From Cliona cf. orientalis (taxonomy: Eukaryota; Porifera; Demospongiae; Clionaida; Clionaidae): a stretch of 64,000 bases of DNA. Shown piece by piece: positions 10,182-23,400 of this stretch. Position numbers and translations under genes: made by a program. Location: contig OZ005696.1 of the NCBI GenBank assembly GCA_963930775.1, positions 6,324,001 to 6,388,000 of the forward strand, given 5' to 3'. The notes under the pieces were generated by a model. That model ran no database searches and was not told the origin of the DNA. It saw nothing but the letters and a program-made list of their open reading frames with translations. Every line of letters begins with the position of its first letter. The first letter of the stretch is position 1.

Positions 10182-10548
10182 TGGGCTTTTCCATTTTATA
10201 AGCAAACACCCCCTATTGAGGAGCGAATTGTGAAAATTAATGACCCCCCAGGAACTAATTAACTCATTTTGCCCCCTAAGAATAATTAATTTGGACAGTT
10301 GAACCCCCTAAGATCAATTAAATTTATCTGAAATACCCTCTGGAAATTAATAAGTGGTTGCTTGACCCCTCCGGAATCTGCTTTTTGATAGAAAATACCC
10401 CACAAGATTAATTAAAATCGCCAAAAGAGCCCCATAAGAACCAATTAAATTGCCAAAAGGACCCTCAAGAAACTCATAAAAAAGACCCCTCAGGATGTAA
10501 TTATCACTCCTCAATGGGGGGTGTATGCCTATTAAATGGAAGAGCCCA
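10182..10548. mobile_element. MITE with ACCCCCTATTGAGGAG ends
   Basis: Terminal inverted repeats of about 40 bp start TGGGCTTTTCCATTT on the left; the right end is its imperfect complement. The interior is a degenerate tandem array of CCCC-TAAG-AATTAA units of about 30-35 bp. Clear target duplication not found. Confidence 0.65.
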
Positions 10549-11329
10549 TTGTTGACAATTGATATAATCAAGTTAAGAATACTTTTATTATTAAGTGATG
10601 ATCAAAGCAGAGTTCAGTATAATTTACTCAGGCTGCACCAGTCAGTAAAAATGATGAAAAGTAGCTATATTATAGAATCTGATAGAGTTTTCTTTTTTAC
10701 CTCTTGTGCCTGCAGTAACACTTTCGACAGCCTCCTCTTCATGCAATAGCTACAGCAGTTGTAAGAACGTGTGCACGTTGCATTGCTAAAAAGTGCCAGT
10801 ACAAAAATGTCGACTGTGAAGAGGTACAGCGCATGCGCATAATGCGCATTCGCTATAAAAGAGTGTAAAATTAGAAAATGCAAAGTACTAAGCAGTTCCA
10901 GAGAACGCCAAAACTTTTGGGACACAAACGGCAGTGAAGAACTTGCGGCGGTTCATGGGTGAGGTCTTTCATGCCGCATAGTCATCACGTAGAGTTTGAA
11001 GAAAGTAAGGTTCAAGATTTAGTGAGAAAATCGGGATAATTAGAAAAAAACAATTAAAATAACTGGTAATCGGAAACAAAAAATAATCATAATAAGTAGT
11101 AATCGGAAGTTAATAACTGGTAATCGGAAACAAAAAGTAATTATAATAATCGCAACTCAACAGCGAACGGGATTATTATGCCTCGCGCTAATGCGCTCGG
11201 CAATTATAGCTATACTACAGGCCAGGATATTCTTGTGCACCAGCCCCTCCTATAGGCTGAAGCACAAGCCTAAGTACAGGAGTGGAATGTGCCTCGGCAT
11301 AATTATGGCTGGAAGATAAGTCCATATAT

Positions 11330-11966
11330 GGGCAGGGGCACCCACTCAAGATTGATCCCCTCTTTGATGTGTGCATGGCCACCCTCTCTCATCCGATGGC
11401 AAATTTCCTCATGCATCCTTTATCAACCTTTTTCTACACAGATTATTCTGTCTCTCTTTCTCCTTAATCAAAATTGCATGCTTCTGTTGTGTAGGAGAGT
11501 GTAACCAAGTATAATAGTCTAATTCATAGGTAGAGGAAGACGTTGGGAGTGGGGGGGGGGGGGGGGGGAACTAGGTAGCATATTATGCAGAATTATTGTC
11601 CGTAAAATTATTAATCATTCATTCTTTTGTTTGGATACTGTGACCAAGGTTTTTGTCTAGATACCAGAATCAAACAGCAATGATGGTCATAATACATTTA
11701 ATTTATTATTTGCATGGCTTCAGTGGCTCTGGAAGGGGGGGGGGGGGGGGGGCACTGTCCCTACTTCAGGATGGTTGGGGGGGGGATGTAATCCTGGTGC
11801 TCCCCTGCTTCCGCCACCTATGTAATTAAGAGTGCTAGGAGCAGAGGTCCCTACAGGGTGGTAAGTTTGTGGTTGACAGTAGTCTTTTAGTCTCCATAGG
11901 CTACTATAATATTATTATATTATAGTACGGTATACTGCTTGAAAAACTTATAGTTGAGCTCTCCCC

Positions 11967-12048
<82 letters not shown>

Positions 12049-12770
12049 TTCTGATGCCAGATAAGTGACCACCATAATGATAAAGGAACAGTATACAATG
12101 TCAGCTTGGAGGGGGAAACCACCCTATATGTCACACTGTACATGTTCAAAACACCACAAACTTGTAGCATCTCAATCAGTCACTTCCAAATCACAAGTCT
12201 TAATGCAGATCAATGTATGTAATAATACACCACTTTATTAGTGGGAGAGCAGCTACTGTAAGAAAATAATTTTAGTACTAACTGCATGCTCTCCCAGTAA
12301 GTTAGTAACTCTTAAAGTGCTAAAATTTAATTGATCCATGCAGGGAAAGATCATCTTCCCCTCTCTGACGTGTGCGTGGCCACCCTCCCTTATCAAGTCT
12401 CCTCATTCTTTGTCTTTAAGCTTTTTCTGCATAGGTTAGCTACTCTCTCTACTCTCCTTCTGCTTAAGTTGTCCGGCTCTCCCTTATCATCAAAACATGC
12501 ATGCTTCTGTTGTGTAGGGGAGTACAGTCTATAGCTAACAGTGTTAGGAGCACTGCTTATGATCAGACACTGGGCTTTTGGCCATTAAAAAGCACCAGGC
12601 CTATGATCACAGTTGCCAGGTCCCTACAGAGTAATACTGTACGTATTATACTATATAGGTGCGTGGATCATTGATGATCTCTCTCTTTCTTTCCCACTCT
12701 CAGTCTCTCACCCACCACTCCTTCCCTCCCCTCCTCTCTCTCTCCGTCTTTTTGATGGCATACTGATGGA
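11330..12770. repeat. Diverged tandem duplication plus long CT array
   Basis: The stretch around 11371-11500 (TGGCCACCCTC ... TGCTTCTGTTGTGTAGG) recurs at about 12371-12520. A pure CT array at 11973-12044 produces meaningless Arg-Glu or Ser-Leu frames. No gene supported. Confidence 0.55.
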
Positions 12771-12779
12771 TCAACACAT

Positions 12780-15000
12780 GGTCATAATATTATAGATTAC
12801 CCCTAATACCTTCACCTCCTGTTCCTGTGTACATAAGTTCCAGCCACAATTACTCCAGTTCTGTTTTTTTTTTTTGTGGGTAGAGTATTAGTTTAATTAT
12901 GGTCATTTTGGTCACTCCTTCCATAGTTGCACGGTGGCTGCATGTGTTCATTAGTGAACTATAACAGTGGTGCATGGTTTGTTCATCTATTAGCCATCTA
13001 ACTTCACTTCAGCCAAAACAAATTCATTCGTGTACTGACTTAATAAGTACATCAGAATTGGATCAGAACATGGTTATAATAATATTATCTTCTCCACTGT
13101 GGGTGTATATTAATATTTTAGGGGGTCTCCCTATCTGATGATTTGGGATATTATAATTATTGAGGAAAGATGAAATTATGATTGTGCTGTATGGCATTAA
13201 TTCTTCCTACTCTCACACTAACTATACTGCTCACCGCATAAACAATGAAATGTGGATGCACAAACTGTGCACTTGCAATACACACGTAGCAATATTAAAT
13301 GCTGTGCTCAATCCAGAGACAGCACTGCAGCTGTTTGATTAGGCATGCAATAAAATCATGAAACGAAAACAATCACTATAATATCTATATATGTGGCAGT
13401 CCCATGTAGAAAACAAACATTATTCCTATCACATTTTGACCACTATTTCTACTTTACATGTTTGTAACTCTGCTGCGGAATCTCCCAGAAAGCTCAAATT
13501 TAGGTTTTAGTAACGTCAATCTATCTGCTATTATAGGGATGAGCCAACTTCTGGCTTAAACTATCACAGCATAGTATTAGGAGAGCTAATTGAATTAAGC
13601 TAATTAAATGGGAATAATATTCATTTTGTATGCCCTCAGTCAACTTGCAAACACCTGGGAATTCCTTTGAGCAATGACGTATCCTGATCTGTTTACGTGG
13701 ATAAAATATTATGCTCCTGAGCCTGGGCCCTTGAGGCACTTGGTTTACTCTTTAAAAGTATACCCATAATATTATATGCATGTCCCTGAATAGTTTAAAA
13801 TCATGGGAACTTTTTACTGCCCTCTATACCACGATTACAGTGAATTTAATTTTTTTTTTTGGATTCACATTCACATAATATATGAGCCATATATTATATT
13901 ATTATAATAATATTATTATTGTGCTAACTGCTTGTGTGTCCTTTCCTATTAATTTTTCTATAGCCATTAGCTATTATGGAGAACAAAAATTGTGAGTATA
14001 CAAATTCCAAGAACTACAATCAGAAGTGCATGCGTGTAGCTATATCTGAAATGGTGGTTACATGCAACATTGCTGCAGAAAACGTCAGTTAATATAGTGT
14101 TTGCACTGCTAGTAACCTATTATACGCAAAACAATGCCTTTATTAGTCACTAGAGCACTTTCAATATATGAATGTATTGAATAACAGATCCAATTGGGAT
14201 CACACATATCACGGTGGCATAATAATAAAGTACACAATGTCATGTTAAGTACAGGTTGAACTTGTGATATTATCTTGCCCATGTAGTTCTAAACTTTATG
14301 CTACTCTATATAGTGATATCTCTCAACTGAGAATTTATGTATGCACTTCAATAGATCTAATTTATCTTCCATGTATCTGTTATACTTTCCCTATAATATG
14401 AAATCCTATTCTTTTCTCTCCGTCTCTCTCTCTGAGTCTCTCTCTCTCTCTGTAGCTAGCTACATGTCTCTTTCTTTTGTGTCCCTCCTGAGTCTTCCCC
14501 CTTCTCTCCGGCCCTTTGAGTAGATTTCATATTCTCCAGCCGTTCAAGAATCCCATTGCAACTATTTTTGGCTTAAAATTCCTGCTGTCCCTTTTATTTC
14601 ACCCTGTATTATTATTAATTTTATGTGCACTATGTATATATAGCAGCTATATGCCTTTTCGATCCCCATTGAAGTATAATATATAATTATTATTCGTTTT
14701 TATATATAGCTCTATTCCCATTTTGAGATTTGGATAGTAGTATAGTAGCTAGCCGCATGGTTATATATACCATTATTCACGGTTGTAGCTTGTATAGATA
14801 TAGTTATACACCTAACACACCATCATGTATTATATCACTGCACATGACATTGTGTATATGTACTTACTGACAGAGTTGTATTCTAGCTAACTTGCACGCG
14901 TGAATTGAAAGCAAAGAATTACATTAATTATTTCAAACTCAGTCTACATATAGCATAACAATAATTATGGGCAGTTAATGTCTGATTATTCAGTACTGTA
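12780..15000. other. No gene recognised
   Basis: AT-rich intergenic sequence with TAATATTATTA palindromes, a short T run and scattered CT tracts. No open frame shows a family pattern. Confidence 0.5.
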
Positions 15001-15018
15001 ACAGTGCACATGTATGCA

Positions 15019-15282
15019 CTAATATACAAGTTCGCCCTTGTCAGTTGATTTCTGCTGCACTGGTGGTGAAGGGAACTCACTGCTGATCACAAGTGCACCT
15101 CTCACTTTTGCACATTCTTCAGTACTGGTCATGATGTGCACATGGCCGTAGGTCTTAAAATGCTTCTTTAAAAGAATGCAGATTGCTACAATCATCATTA
15201 TTCCTATCGGGATGATGATTTTGAACGGGAAAGAGGCCTGCTCCTCCACACTGTTAATATTGTCCAGGCTGCAAGTATCCAT
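15019..15282 (-). CDS. GELV-box membrane protein, member 2
   Basis: From ATG GAT ACT TGC AGC (15282) the ORF encodes 87 residues: MDTCS N-terminus, acidic stretch, span PFKIIIPIGIMMIVAICILL, KKHFK stop-transfer, then EECAKVRGALV and [14 protein letters not shown] at the end. The DNA of the start (ATGGATACTTGCAG) is almost identical in members B and B'. A longer frame starts at 15405, but the shared MDxCS start favours 15282. Because TTGCAG is also an acceptor consensus, an exon boundary here cannot be excluded. Function unknown. Confidence 0.6.
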   Translation of the reverse strand: MDTCSLDNINSVEEQASFPFKIIIPIGIMMIVAICILLKKHFKTYGHVHIMTSTEECAKVRGALVISSEFPSPPVQQKSTDKGELVY

Positions 15283-15467
15283 ATATAAGTATCCAATACT
15301 CACTGCTAGATTTATTCCGTGAAATACTATAAATCTTAAGCTGAACTTGGATTTGTCCACTATCTCTATCAATACTCTGATTGGAAAATTTAAAGTTGCA
15401 TGCACCTCCCACCTGCATGCACCTTCCTGTATGAATCCTATTATAATAATTATTATGCATCACATGA

Positions 15468-15478
15468 GGTGATTCCCC
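15468..15478 (-). promoter_or_regulatory. kappaB-like GGGGAATCACC upstream of member 2
   Basis: Read on the - strand this is GGGGAATCACC, 186 bases upstream of the member 2 ATG. It resembles the GGGGACTTCACC element shared by the four nested members. Rel/NF-kappaB binding is inference. Confidence 0.35.
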
Positions 15479-15861
15479 TCAAGTTTAGTCCTGACTAATA
15501 ATTTATTTTGTGAAGTCCATTTGATGATATTTGTGAGCCTTGAGGAGGAAATATTATAGTTAGCTCATTTGGGGGTATTGATTAGCCCAGTGAGTTGGCC
15601 GCATGATAAGTTTTAATATGGAAGATTTGATGGGGCCGGCATAGCTACTAAGTTCAAAAGAGCAGAAACTATAACTGTTATAATCAGTTAAGGAGTAGGT
15701 GGAGCTGGGGTAAGGAATGGTTCAAGCAACTTCCTTGCTAGCTATGCATTGTATGCATACCATGCAGTCCTATTAATAAGAGCTAATAAGTGTTAACTTC
15801 TTCTCTGCTCAGCTCGCTATAGCTATAGTTGCAGTGGTATTCCTGATTTATATATATCTGC

Positions 15862-17006
15862 CAGGATTTTGGGCAAGTGGATTTAGCGGAAACGGACGAA
15901 AACGGAAACGAAAACGAACGCGAAAACGAAAACGAAAAGGGAAATGGTCGTCAAGAAGGTTACAATTTTGGTATAGGTCGACGAACTTATAAGTCTACAA
16001 GATAATGTGGTGCATCCAGAGACTTGTCAAGGCAGGCTGCTCATATCCTGGGCCAACATACACTGAAAGTTTGCCTATCTGGAGTCCGGCAGGACCTTCC
16101 TGATCTTTGTAGCTATTTTGCCAGGTGGCTATAGCTATCTGACAGGGGATTGAATGTCTATTCGTCTATGATAATTTGCACTGTCAGATGCAGTTATTAT
16201 GTTATGTCAGATGTTAACTTTTTAACTTTATAATTATTATTGATAAGCCAGGGGTGGGTAGCTAGTAACACGCTGGTAGCACGCACGCCATGAGAGTCAT
16301 GGCCCACCTAGCTTTTATAAGCTGAGTGAATCTGGGACTGGGAGGGCACCCCGGGTCTGGGATGAGGCTGGACTAGATGCATCACTGACGCCCTGTCATG
16401 GGATTCTATAATCGCCCAGAGTTAGTAGATACCTTCAACTAAATACATGTAGCTAGCCTTATCATAGGTCAGTAGAGGACTACCAGATGAGCCTCAAATA
16501 TTGTTGAGTATCTGGTCACGGTTCTGTATTAAAATACTAGTATTGAAGTAATCATGAATGATGACAGTACTGTACATAGTACTGTTTAGCCATGATTAGG
16601 GGTGACTCTAAGTGCTCCAGTATCAGTATGGCTGCATAGCTAGCTGAGTCATTTTTCAGCTCATGTTGAACCCTGAAGGCAGGTAGCTAGCTAGCTAGCT
16701 ACCTGCGGCTAATTACAAAGACCAGGAAGGTCCTGCTGGACTCCAGACTGGCAAACTTTCAGTGTATGTTGGCCCAGTGCACTACATAATATATAGCTGG
16801 CATGAGAGGCCTGCCTGTGACATGTCTCTGGATGCACCACACTACTTTGCACGATAAAGCAGCTTACAAGATCGTCGACCTATACCACAATGTGAACCTT
16901 CTTGACGACCCTTTCCTTGTTCGTTTTCGTTTCCGTTTTCGTTTCCGCGTTCGTTTTCGTTTTCGCTTTCGTCCGTTTCCGCTAAATCCACTTGCCCCAG
17001 GATTTT
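15862..17006. mobile_element. Mutator-like (MULE) non-autonomous element
   Basis: The element spans 15871-16997 (1,127 bp) between two exact copies of CAGGATTTT (15862-15870 and 16998-17006). The arms begin GGGCAAGTGGATTTAGCGG and stay complementary for about 250-290 bp (to about 16112 on the left and from about 16714 on the right), with a GAAAACG-rich subterminal stretch. Long inverted repeats with a 9-bp duplication define Mutator-like elements (family knowledge). No transposase ORF is visible. The core holds a perfect 28-bp palindrome (16679-16706). Confidence 0.9.
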
Positions 17007-17129
17007 CTTCATATTAAAACTTCAGAATTTCTCATCACAAATTTAATATTGGCAGCATTGTCCATGAAGTTAGAAAGTACTGAGTCAGTGAATGCATGCG
17101 CACGCTTGCGCTGCGCGCGCTAGAACAGA

Positions 17130-17156
17130 TCACGTGAGGAATCTGCTGACTCGGCA
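17130..17156 (+). promoter_or_regulatory. Proximal mTOR promoter: TCACGTGA and MARE/ARE-like sites
   Basis: TCACGTGA (17130-17137) matches the core of the CLEAR/TFEB-MITF E-box. TGCTGACTCGGCA (17144-17156) differs by one base from the Maf recognition element and contains a TGACnnnGC antioxidant-response core. Both lie 36-62 bases before the mTOR ATG. Motifs are seen; factor binding is inference. Confidence 0.45.
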
Positions 17157-17191
17157 AACGATATATCGATAGCAGAGAACTAGAGAAAAGC

Positions 17192-17414
17192 ATGGCTCAG
17201 CAGCCATCTTTTCCCGGCTATGCTGGTCTTAGGAGTCGCGTTGACGAGGTACGACTGAAGGCCGCCAGAGATCTGCAGAGGTATGTGTCGACCGAGCTAC
17301 GAGAGCTTCCGGCTGAGCGCTACAGCAGTTCCCTGGACGATATCAACCAGACCATCTACTCCCTGATATCCAGCCAGGAGGTACACGAGAAGAAGGGAGG
17401 CATACTTGCCATAG
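17192..17414 (+). CDS. MTOR: mTOR exon 1 (residues 1-75)
   Basis: Start exon. Encodes the first HEAT helices ([19 protein letters not shown]). Donor GTGAGT at 17415, phase 1. Confidence 0.96.
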
Positions 17415-20400
17415 GTGAGTGCTCGAAGCGTTTTAAACGAGTAGGAAAGAGTGAGGGAGAAGGTGTGGCCATATTATTAAAGAAGCTGGAAACTACTTTA
17501 ATACATGTACATGTCACAAATTTATACTATAAAACCTCTAAATTATTGAGGTGACACCTAGGGGTAGACTACATGTACAGTGTAGGTGCAATCCTCGCCT
17601 AGTGTAGGGTCTTATTCCCAGATCCCATGTGCTTGTTATACTGCGCTGTGTACTCATACACAAACATTCTCCCATATAAATTCTGATTGAAACTATACAC
17701 CTAAACTCCACCCCCCTCCCCCCTGCACATACATGTACACACATTATTTTGTCATCTCAGTGAGTCTAGTTGGTCTTGAGGGTGGAGGTACGACGCGCCT
17801 GAGTCGCTATGCCCACTACCTTCGCTCCATCCTGCCCCACGCTGATGTGACCCTCACCTTGATGACGGCCAAGGCCATTGGTCAGCTGGCTCTCGCCGAG
17901 GGTACCTACACAGCAGAGTATGTAGAATTTGAGATGAAGAGAGCTCTGGAATGGATAGCCGGCAACGAGCACAAAAAACTGGCTGCTGTGAGTTTACTAG
18001 CGTACTTATATCTTTCATACCCCTGTGTGACTTCGTGTGACTTTCAATGTGTGTGTGTGTGTGTCAATTATAAATTTTCGTGATCATTACGTGTAGTTGA
18101 CTGGCTGAATATCATTTGCATTAATTGTGTGATAGTTCAACCTAAGGAATTTACTTATATTTAGACTATGGTATGCATAATATGCTTTGATCTTTTGAAT
18201 TTAATGAGGTATTTAAAATAGTGTAGATACTCAGAATGGAGTAGTTAAATTTCGTTAGAAGACCTGACATGAATTTGAATTGTATATTAAACAAAACGCA
18301 TCAAAAAGGAAGAAGATTAGGCAGAAATTGAGTTTTAATTATTGTCTGCATGATTGATGGTAAAATTTGTAGCTTTATTAAGGTTTAAATTAGCAAAAAT
18401 CTTGCTTTCTGGCAAAATTCAAATGGGGACTGAGCTGAGCCCACTGACACGCGGCACGAGTGCTAGTACTGGTGGCTCTTTTGAGCGCCATGTAGTCTCT
18501 CCTACCACTAAAAACTGTTGTGAGACGAGTCTTGCACGTGTAGAAGGGGGTGTCGCATGAGACCCGGCTGAGACAGTTGCTCCTCAGCTGCTTGAACCAT
18601 AGAATCACCTTCATTCCCAGCGCAGTCCAGATATCACAGTCAAAAGGTCCTAGAAAAATTTTCCTCTGGCTTTATAGCCAAGCTTTGGGTGTCTCGAACA
18701 GTTTAGTAGCAAATAGGAGACCATACCATGGCATACGTGGCGGTCAATAGATCTACAGAGCCACCAGCACTAGCACTACGATACACAGGCATTGCATACT
18801 GAATAACGCACATGGCTGCCTTGTTAGCTTATATACGTGAAGGAAGTGTGACATCATTGCTGCATACTTCCTGCTCTGCAACATGAATCTGATTGGTCAC
18901 TTTTCAATGCAGCACGGTTACTAAGCAACTACCCACAAAACCACGCTCACACAGCTGATTGGTAACCTAGCAACAGGATGCACTATAGCAGACCACAAAT
19001 GCACAGCGCCGCGCGCCCCATAGTCTAAGCCGGTTATCGCCCACGCCTCGGCTCTACGGCTATTAGAAACCACTCGGGATGTTGCATAATCGCCTCGGGC
19101 TCCGCCCTCGGCGATTATGCAACATCCCTCGGGTTTCTAAAACGCCGTAGAGCCTCGGCTTAGGGCAATAACCTATACTTATCTGTATTCGTAAATATAC
19201 GCCAGTGTCCCTGCCTAGCTTTGTATGTATAATATTATGTACATGTGTTCCCTAATACGGTTGAAGACATTGTTGGGAAATTTTCCATATCGTTACACAT
19301 TGTTCATTGTACATACTGTACATTGTAGGTTCTGATTCTGCGTGAGTTGGCCATCCACACCCCAACACTCTTCTACCAGCAGATACAGCAGTTCTTCGAC
19401 AACATCTTCATTGCTGTCAGAGACTCAAAGGTGAGTGGGAAATCATTATTATGCATATATAACTCTTAGAAGTTATTTAATCTGCGAAATTGTCATTGCC
19501 AGCCAATGGTTAAAATTTATGTTTTTCCACTCGTTTCAGCCGCTGATTCGTGAGCATGCAGTGTCGGCACTGAGGGCCTGCCTCAGACTGACTGCTCAGA
19601 GGGAGTCCAAGGAGGACGTAAACTCACTCAACTATCAGGTAAAGGTCGTCAGGTTTTATTAGTCTTTTTCTCTCTTCCCTCTCTCTCTCTGTTTTCTTAT
19701 CTCATTTCTTCTCTCTCTCTCTCTCTCCCCCCTTCCTCCCCCCTCTCTTTCCTTCCCTCCCTCTCTCCCTCCCTTACCTGGCCTTTTTTCCCCTGTGCAG
19801 CGGTCCTATACTGAAGCCATCAATGGTATGACGGAAGGTTCTTCCCAGCGTGACCGAGGCACTAACCTTGGTCGTGATGATCGTATCCATGGCTCTCTTC
19901 TCATTATCAATGAACTCATCATGAACAGTGCCTGGTCTGATGAGGTATGGATTCGAGCGAAAATTATTTTTTTGATGAAGTGGTCCCTCTTCTCATATCC
20001 TACCACATAATATATGACAATATTGTACTACCAATGAAATGAGCCATGGTACCTTTTTAATTCTACTGGGAGGTATATGATATGGTAAGGGTCATCAATT
20101 AAAACACCGACTCTTCGGTACATGGTCGTCAAATGAATAAGTGCTATCTCCTTGCTCTGCATGTATGCGCATGGGATGCAGGATCATTTCTGGAATAATA
20201 CCACTAAAATTGTGCACTAAATTTAATAGAGCTTCCTCCGACTTTTAATAATATTACTGTCAAATTATTATGGTATTATTGATGCTAGTTGGTGTGTACA
20301 TGTATCTTGTGTATTGCAGGCAGTTCGTCTTGAGCTTGCTGACAAGGATGAGCATGAGGACCAGACTGGGCTGGAGTCACTGATGGAGGGAGACCAGAAA

Positions 20401-23400
20401 CACCACACACAACTCCCAGGAGCAACCACAGATGGTACGCCTGAATGTACATGCACAAGCCTTAGATTGGCCTGTGTACAATTCTGCATGCAGAGCCCTA
20501 GTGCAAATATGTAAAGAGCATAATTCAAGTGACAGAAAATATGCCACTGTTCTGTGATGCTCGTGTATATGTGTTACTAAGAGAGAAGTTAAAGCAAGAA
20601 TAAAAAAACACCTTATTTTCTCTCAATTATGCACAATGTCATGTTATATTATGTGAGTATACCAAACATACCCTCTCTCTCTTGTGCTAGATGTGAAGCC
20701 GTACTTCTCTCATGGTGGTTCTACTGTTCATCGATTCCCTGGCTTTGCGCAGGGCTATGCCGGGGGTAAGAGGGTGGAGATCAAGAGCAGTCCCAGCCGA
20801 GTCTGCCGCCAGTTCATGATGAGGAACTTTGATGAAGTGTGCAAGCTGGTCCTAAAGAACAAGAACAGCCGTAACCCTCTCATCCAGCAGACTTTGCTCA
20901 CCCTCCTGCCACGCATCGCAGCTCTCAACCAAGAGCTCTTCGCACTCAAGTAAAATTTAATATTGTCATTTGTTGGTAGTTGCCTAGCAACCGAAGTTTT
21001 TATAGGCAATTTGCCGGCTATGGGAAGGGGGTGGGTCATCATAAAGTAGGCCAATGATGAACAGAGGTCAACTACCAATAAAATAGTTATCTGACAGTAA
21101 TTGGGGTACATTCGACCATGCATCTCATGCACCCCAATTACTGTCAGATGACTATTATTTGTTGTGTACACATGTATACCCTGCATGATGCATTATGTGC
21201 ACTAGATAGACAATTTATGTGAATTAATCGAACAATATACAGTAATACGTACATTATAACAGATGAAACAGAAATAAAGATTGCCATGCATGTAAATAAT
21301 ATTAATTCTTGATAGGCTCGTTCTGATAGTTAGGTAATACTTTTGCACCCTTACTTGTGCTATTTTACACTATGCACTTGTGATATTTTATGTATCCTAT
21401 GTACATGATGAGCCTAATGTTCCCCCCCCCTCCCTTCTCCCCCTTAGCTACCTGAGTGATGGAGTTGGTTACCTGCTCCACTGCCTGAAGAGAGAGAAGG
21501 AGCGGCCGGTGGCATTCAGAGCCATGGGGCAGATGGTCTATGTCCTCAAGGACAGGATGGACCTTGACCCGGTACTCAGCACCATCAAGAACAACCTACC
21601 CACTGGCAGAGAAGTCGTCGGAAAGTAAGAGAACACATAGTATTATAGTTATAATATTGATGAGAGGGGGGAGCTGGAGTATCTCCCCTAAAAGGAGGCT
21701 GTTGGAAAGCAAGGGAGCATAAATTTGGGAGGCGGGGGCGGGGGCGGGGGTGAGGGAGCTGGAATATCTCCCCTTAACATCTTAAGTGTAATAATAATGC
21801 CAACTAACTTAAAGCGTGATCACAAACTATAAAGAGGCTTCCCTATCGCCTCGTTTTTGGTCAAAATGCCGTCGTAAATAATATTGCTAATTTTTTCTGG
21901 GGAGGTCATTTCCTTAGATTCGCGAAGAGAAATGGACTATTGTTATTTGATCATATTGAATCATGCCCCCCCCTCCCTCCCTCCCTCCCTCCCTCCCTCC
22001 CTCCCAACTAGTAATCCTGTATGAAACCTGTGTGAAGAGAGAAAAATTAATGGAAAATTTACAGTGTGGGTGATAGTTTGATACAAATGTCTACATAAGG
22101 CCAGACAAATTTAATAAGTTGTTGCATGGATTTGCTCGCTCCAATTTTTGGGCAAACAAAAGAAAAAAAAATTAATTAAGTTGGGTGGAGCTTATGTACA
22201 GTTGAGTGGTTTTTGTATTCTATCTTGATTCCCTGGTCCTAGGATAGTCAGATTAGTCTGTCTTAATTAGATCGTGGTCCATAACCACACCCTAATTGAT
22301 TGCTTTTTTTTTTCTTTTTTTTTCGATTGCTCGGTCCAATTTTTACTTCACAATATCCGAGCAACAACAAATTAAATTGGTCTGGCCTAATTATAATATT
22401 ATTATGATTATGGAGCTACATGTACTTTGGCTCCTGTATAACTAAGTTAGTTCTTCGTGGATGAAAAAACACTTAAAGTATTATTGTAGTCTTCGCCCCC
22501 CCCCCCCTTAGCTCTGCAATTGTTGCATTTGTTCCATCCTAAATGAAATCCACAGTATATGTAAAAGTAACAAGTATTAATCGTAGTGCCATTACTCCAG
22601 AAAGACGTGTGTGCGTGTGTGTGTGTGCATATAGTGCTTATTGTGCCAAGTGTCAGGGTAGTGGTACAAAGGTACCAGTGATCGTGAGGCGGATCCATCT
22701 TAGTGATATGTTTAAAATGGTATATAACATAATAATTATGCATGTACATGTACATGTAATTAGTCCATTAATGCCAGGGAGGAGGGAAGTGTGGAAAACC
22801 ATGTTTTCTACTAGGGTCATAGTCTACTAATCAATCTATGGTATAAAACCAGAGCGGATTGAGAGCCGGGAAGTGGGAAGTGGAGAGATGAAAGGTAGCT
22901 GATAGCTGAATAATTGGATTGTCTCCATGAGGTCCACTCAACTCAAGGGGATAATCAGTCTGGCAGACTGTAGAGGCATGATGCTGAGTAGAGTATTATT
23001 GAGTTATCTATCAGTTTGGCAATTTAACCATAATGTTTATGCATTCCTAAGATTTGTAAGTAGCACAGGATGTGCAACTGCCAAGGATGCAGTATACATG
23101 TAATTAAATTTTCAATAGAAGATTGAGAGGAAAAACACTTTGACCTAGGAAAGTAGGAATAGGAATAGATGATGGTAGATAATAATGATAACTAGATAAT
23201 CAGATTTGTTATTGAGAATGTGAGGTCCTTTCAACTTGAGAGGGTGAATCACTGAGACAGGAAGATGCATCACAAAACAATAATAATATTATTTATATTA
23301 TTATAATTTTAGTCTAGTAGCCGGATTAAAGGATATTTGTAGCATTCCTAAAGGGGGAGGTGGGATGATACGTAAGATTTTAGATAGGAGATAGCACAAT

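Noticed and set aside
11904-12170. Frame encoding an Arg-Glu repeat
   Set aside because: A translation of the CT/GA microsatellite at 11973-12044, with no other protein features.
15254-15463. Alternative - strand frame upstream of GELV-box member 2
   Set aside because: It overlaps the leader in another frame and shares nothing with the paralogues.
20755-21186. 143-residue - strand frame over mTOR exon 7
   Set aside because: Antisense shadow of a conserved coding exon continuing into a repeat.
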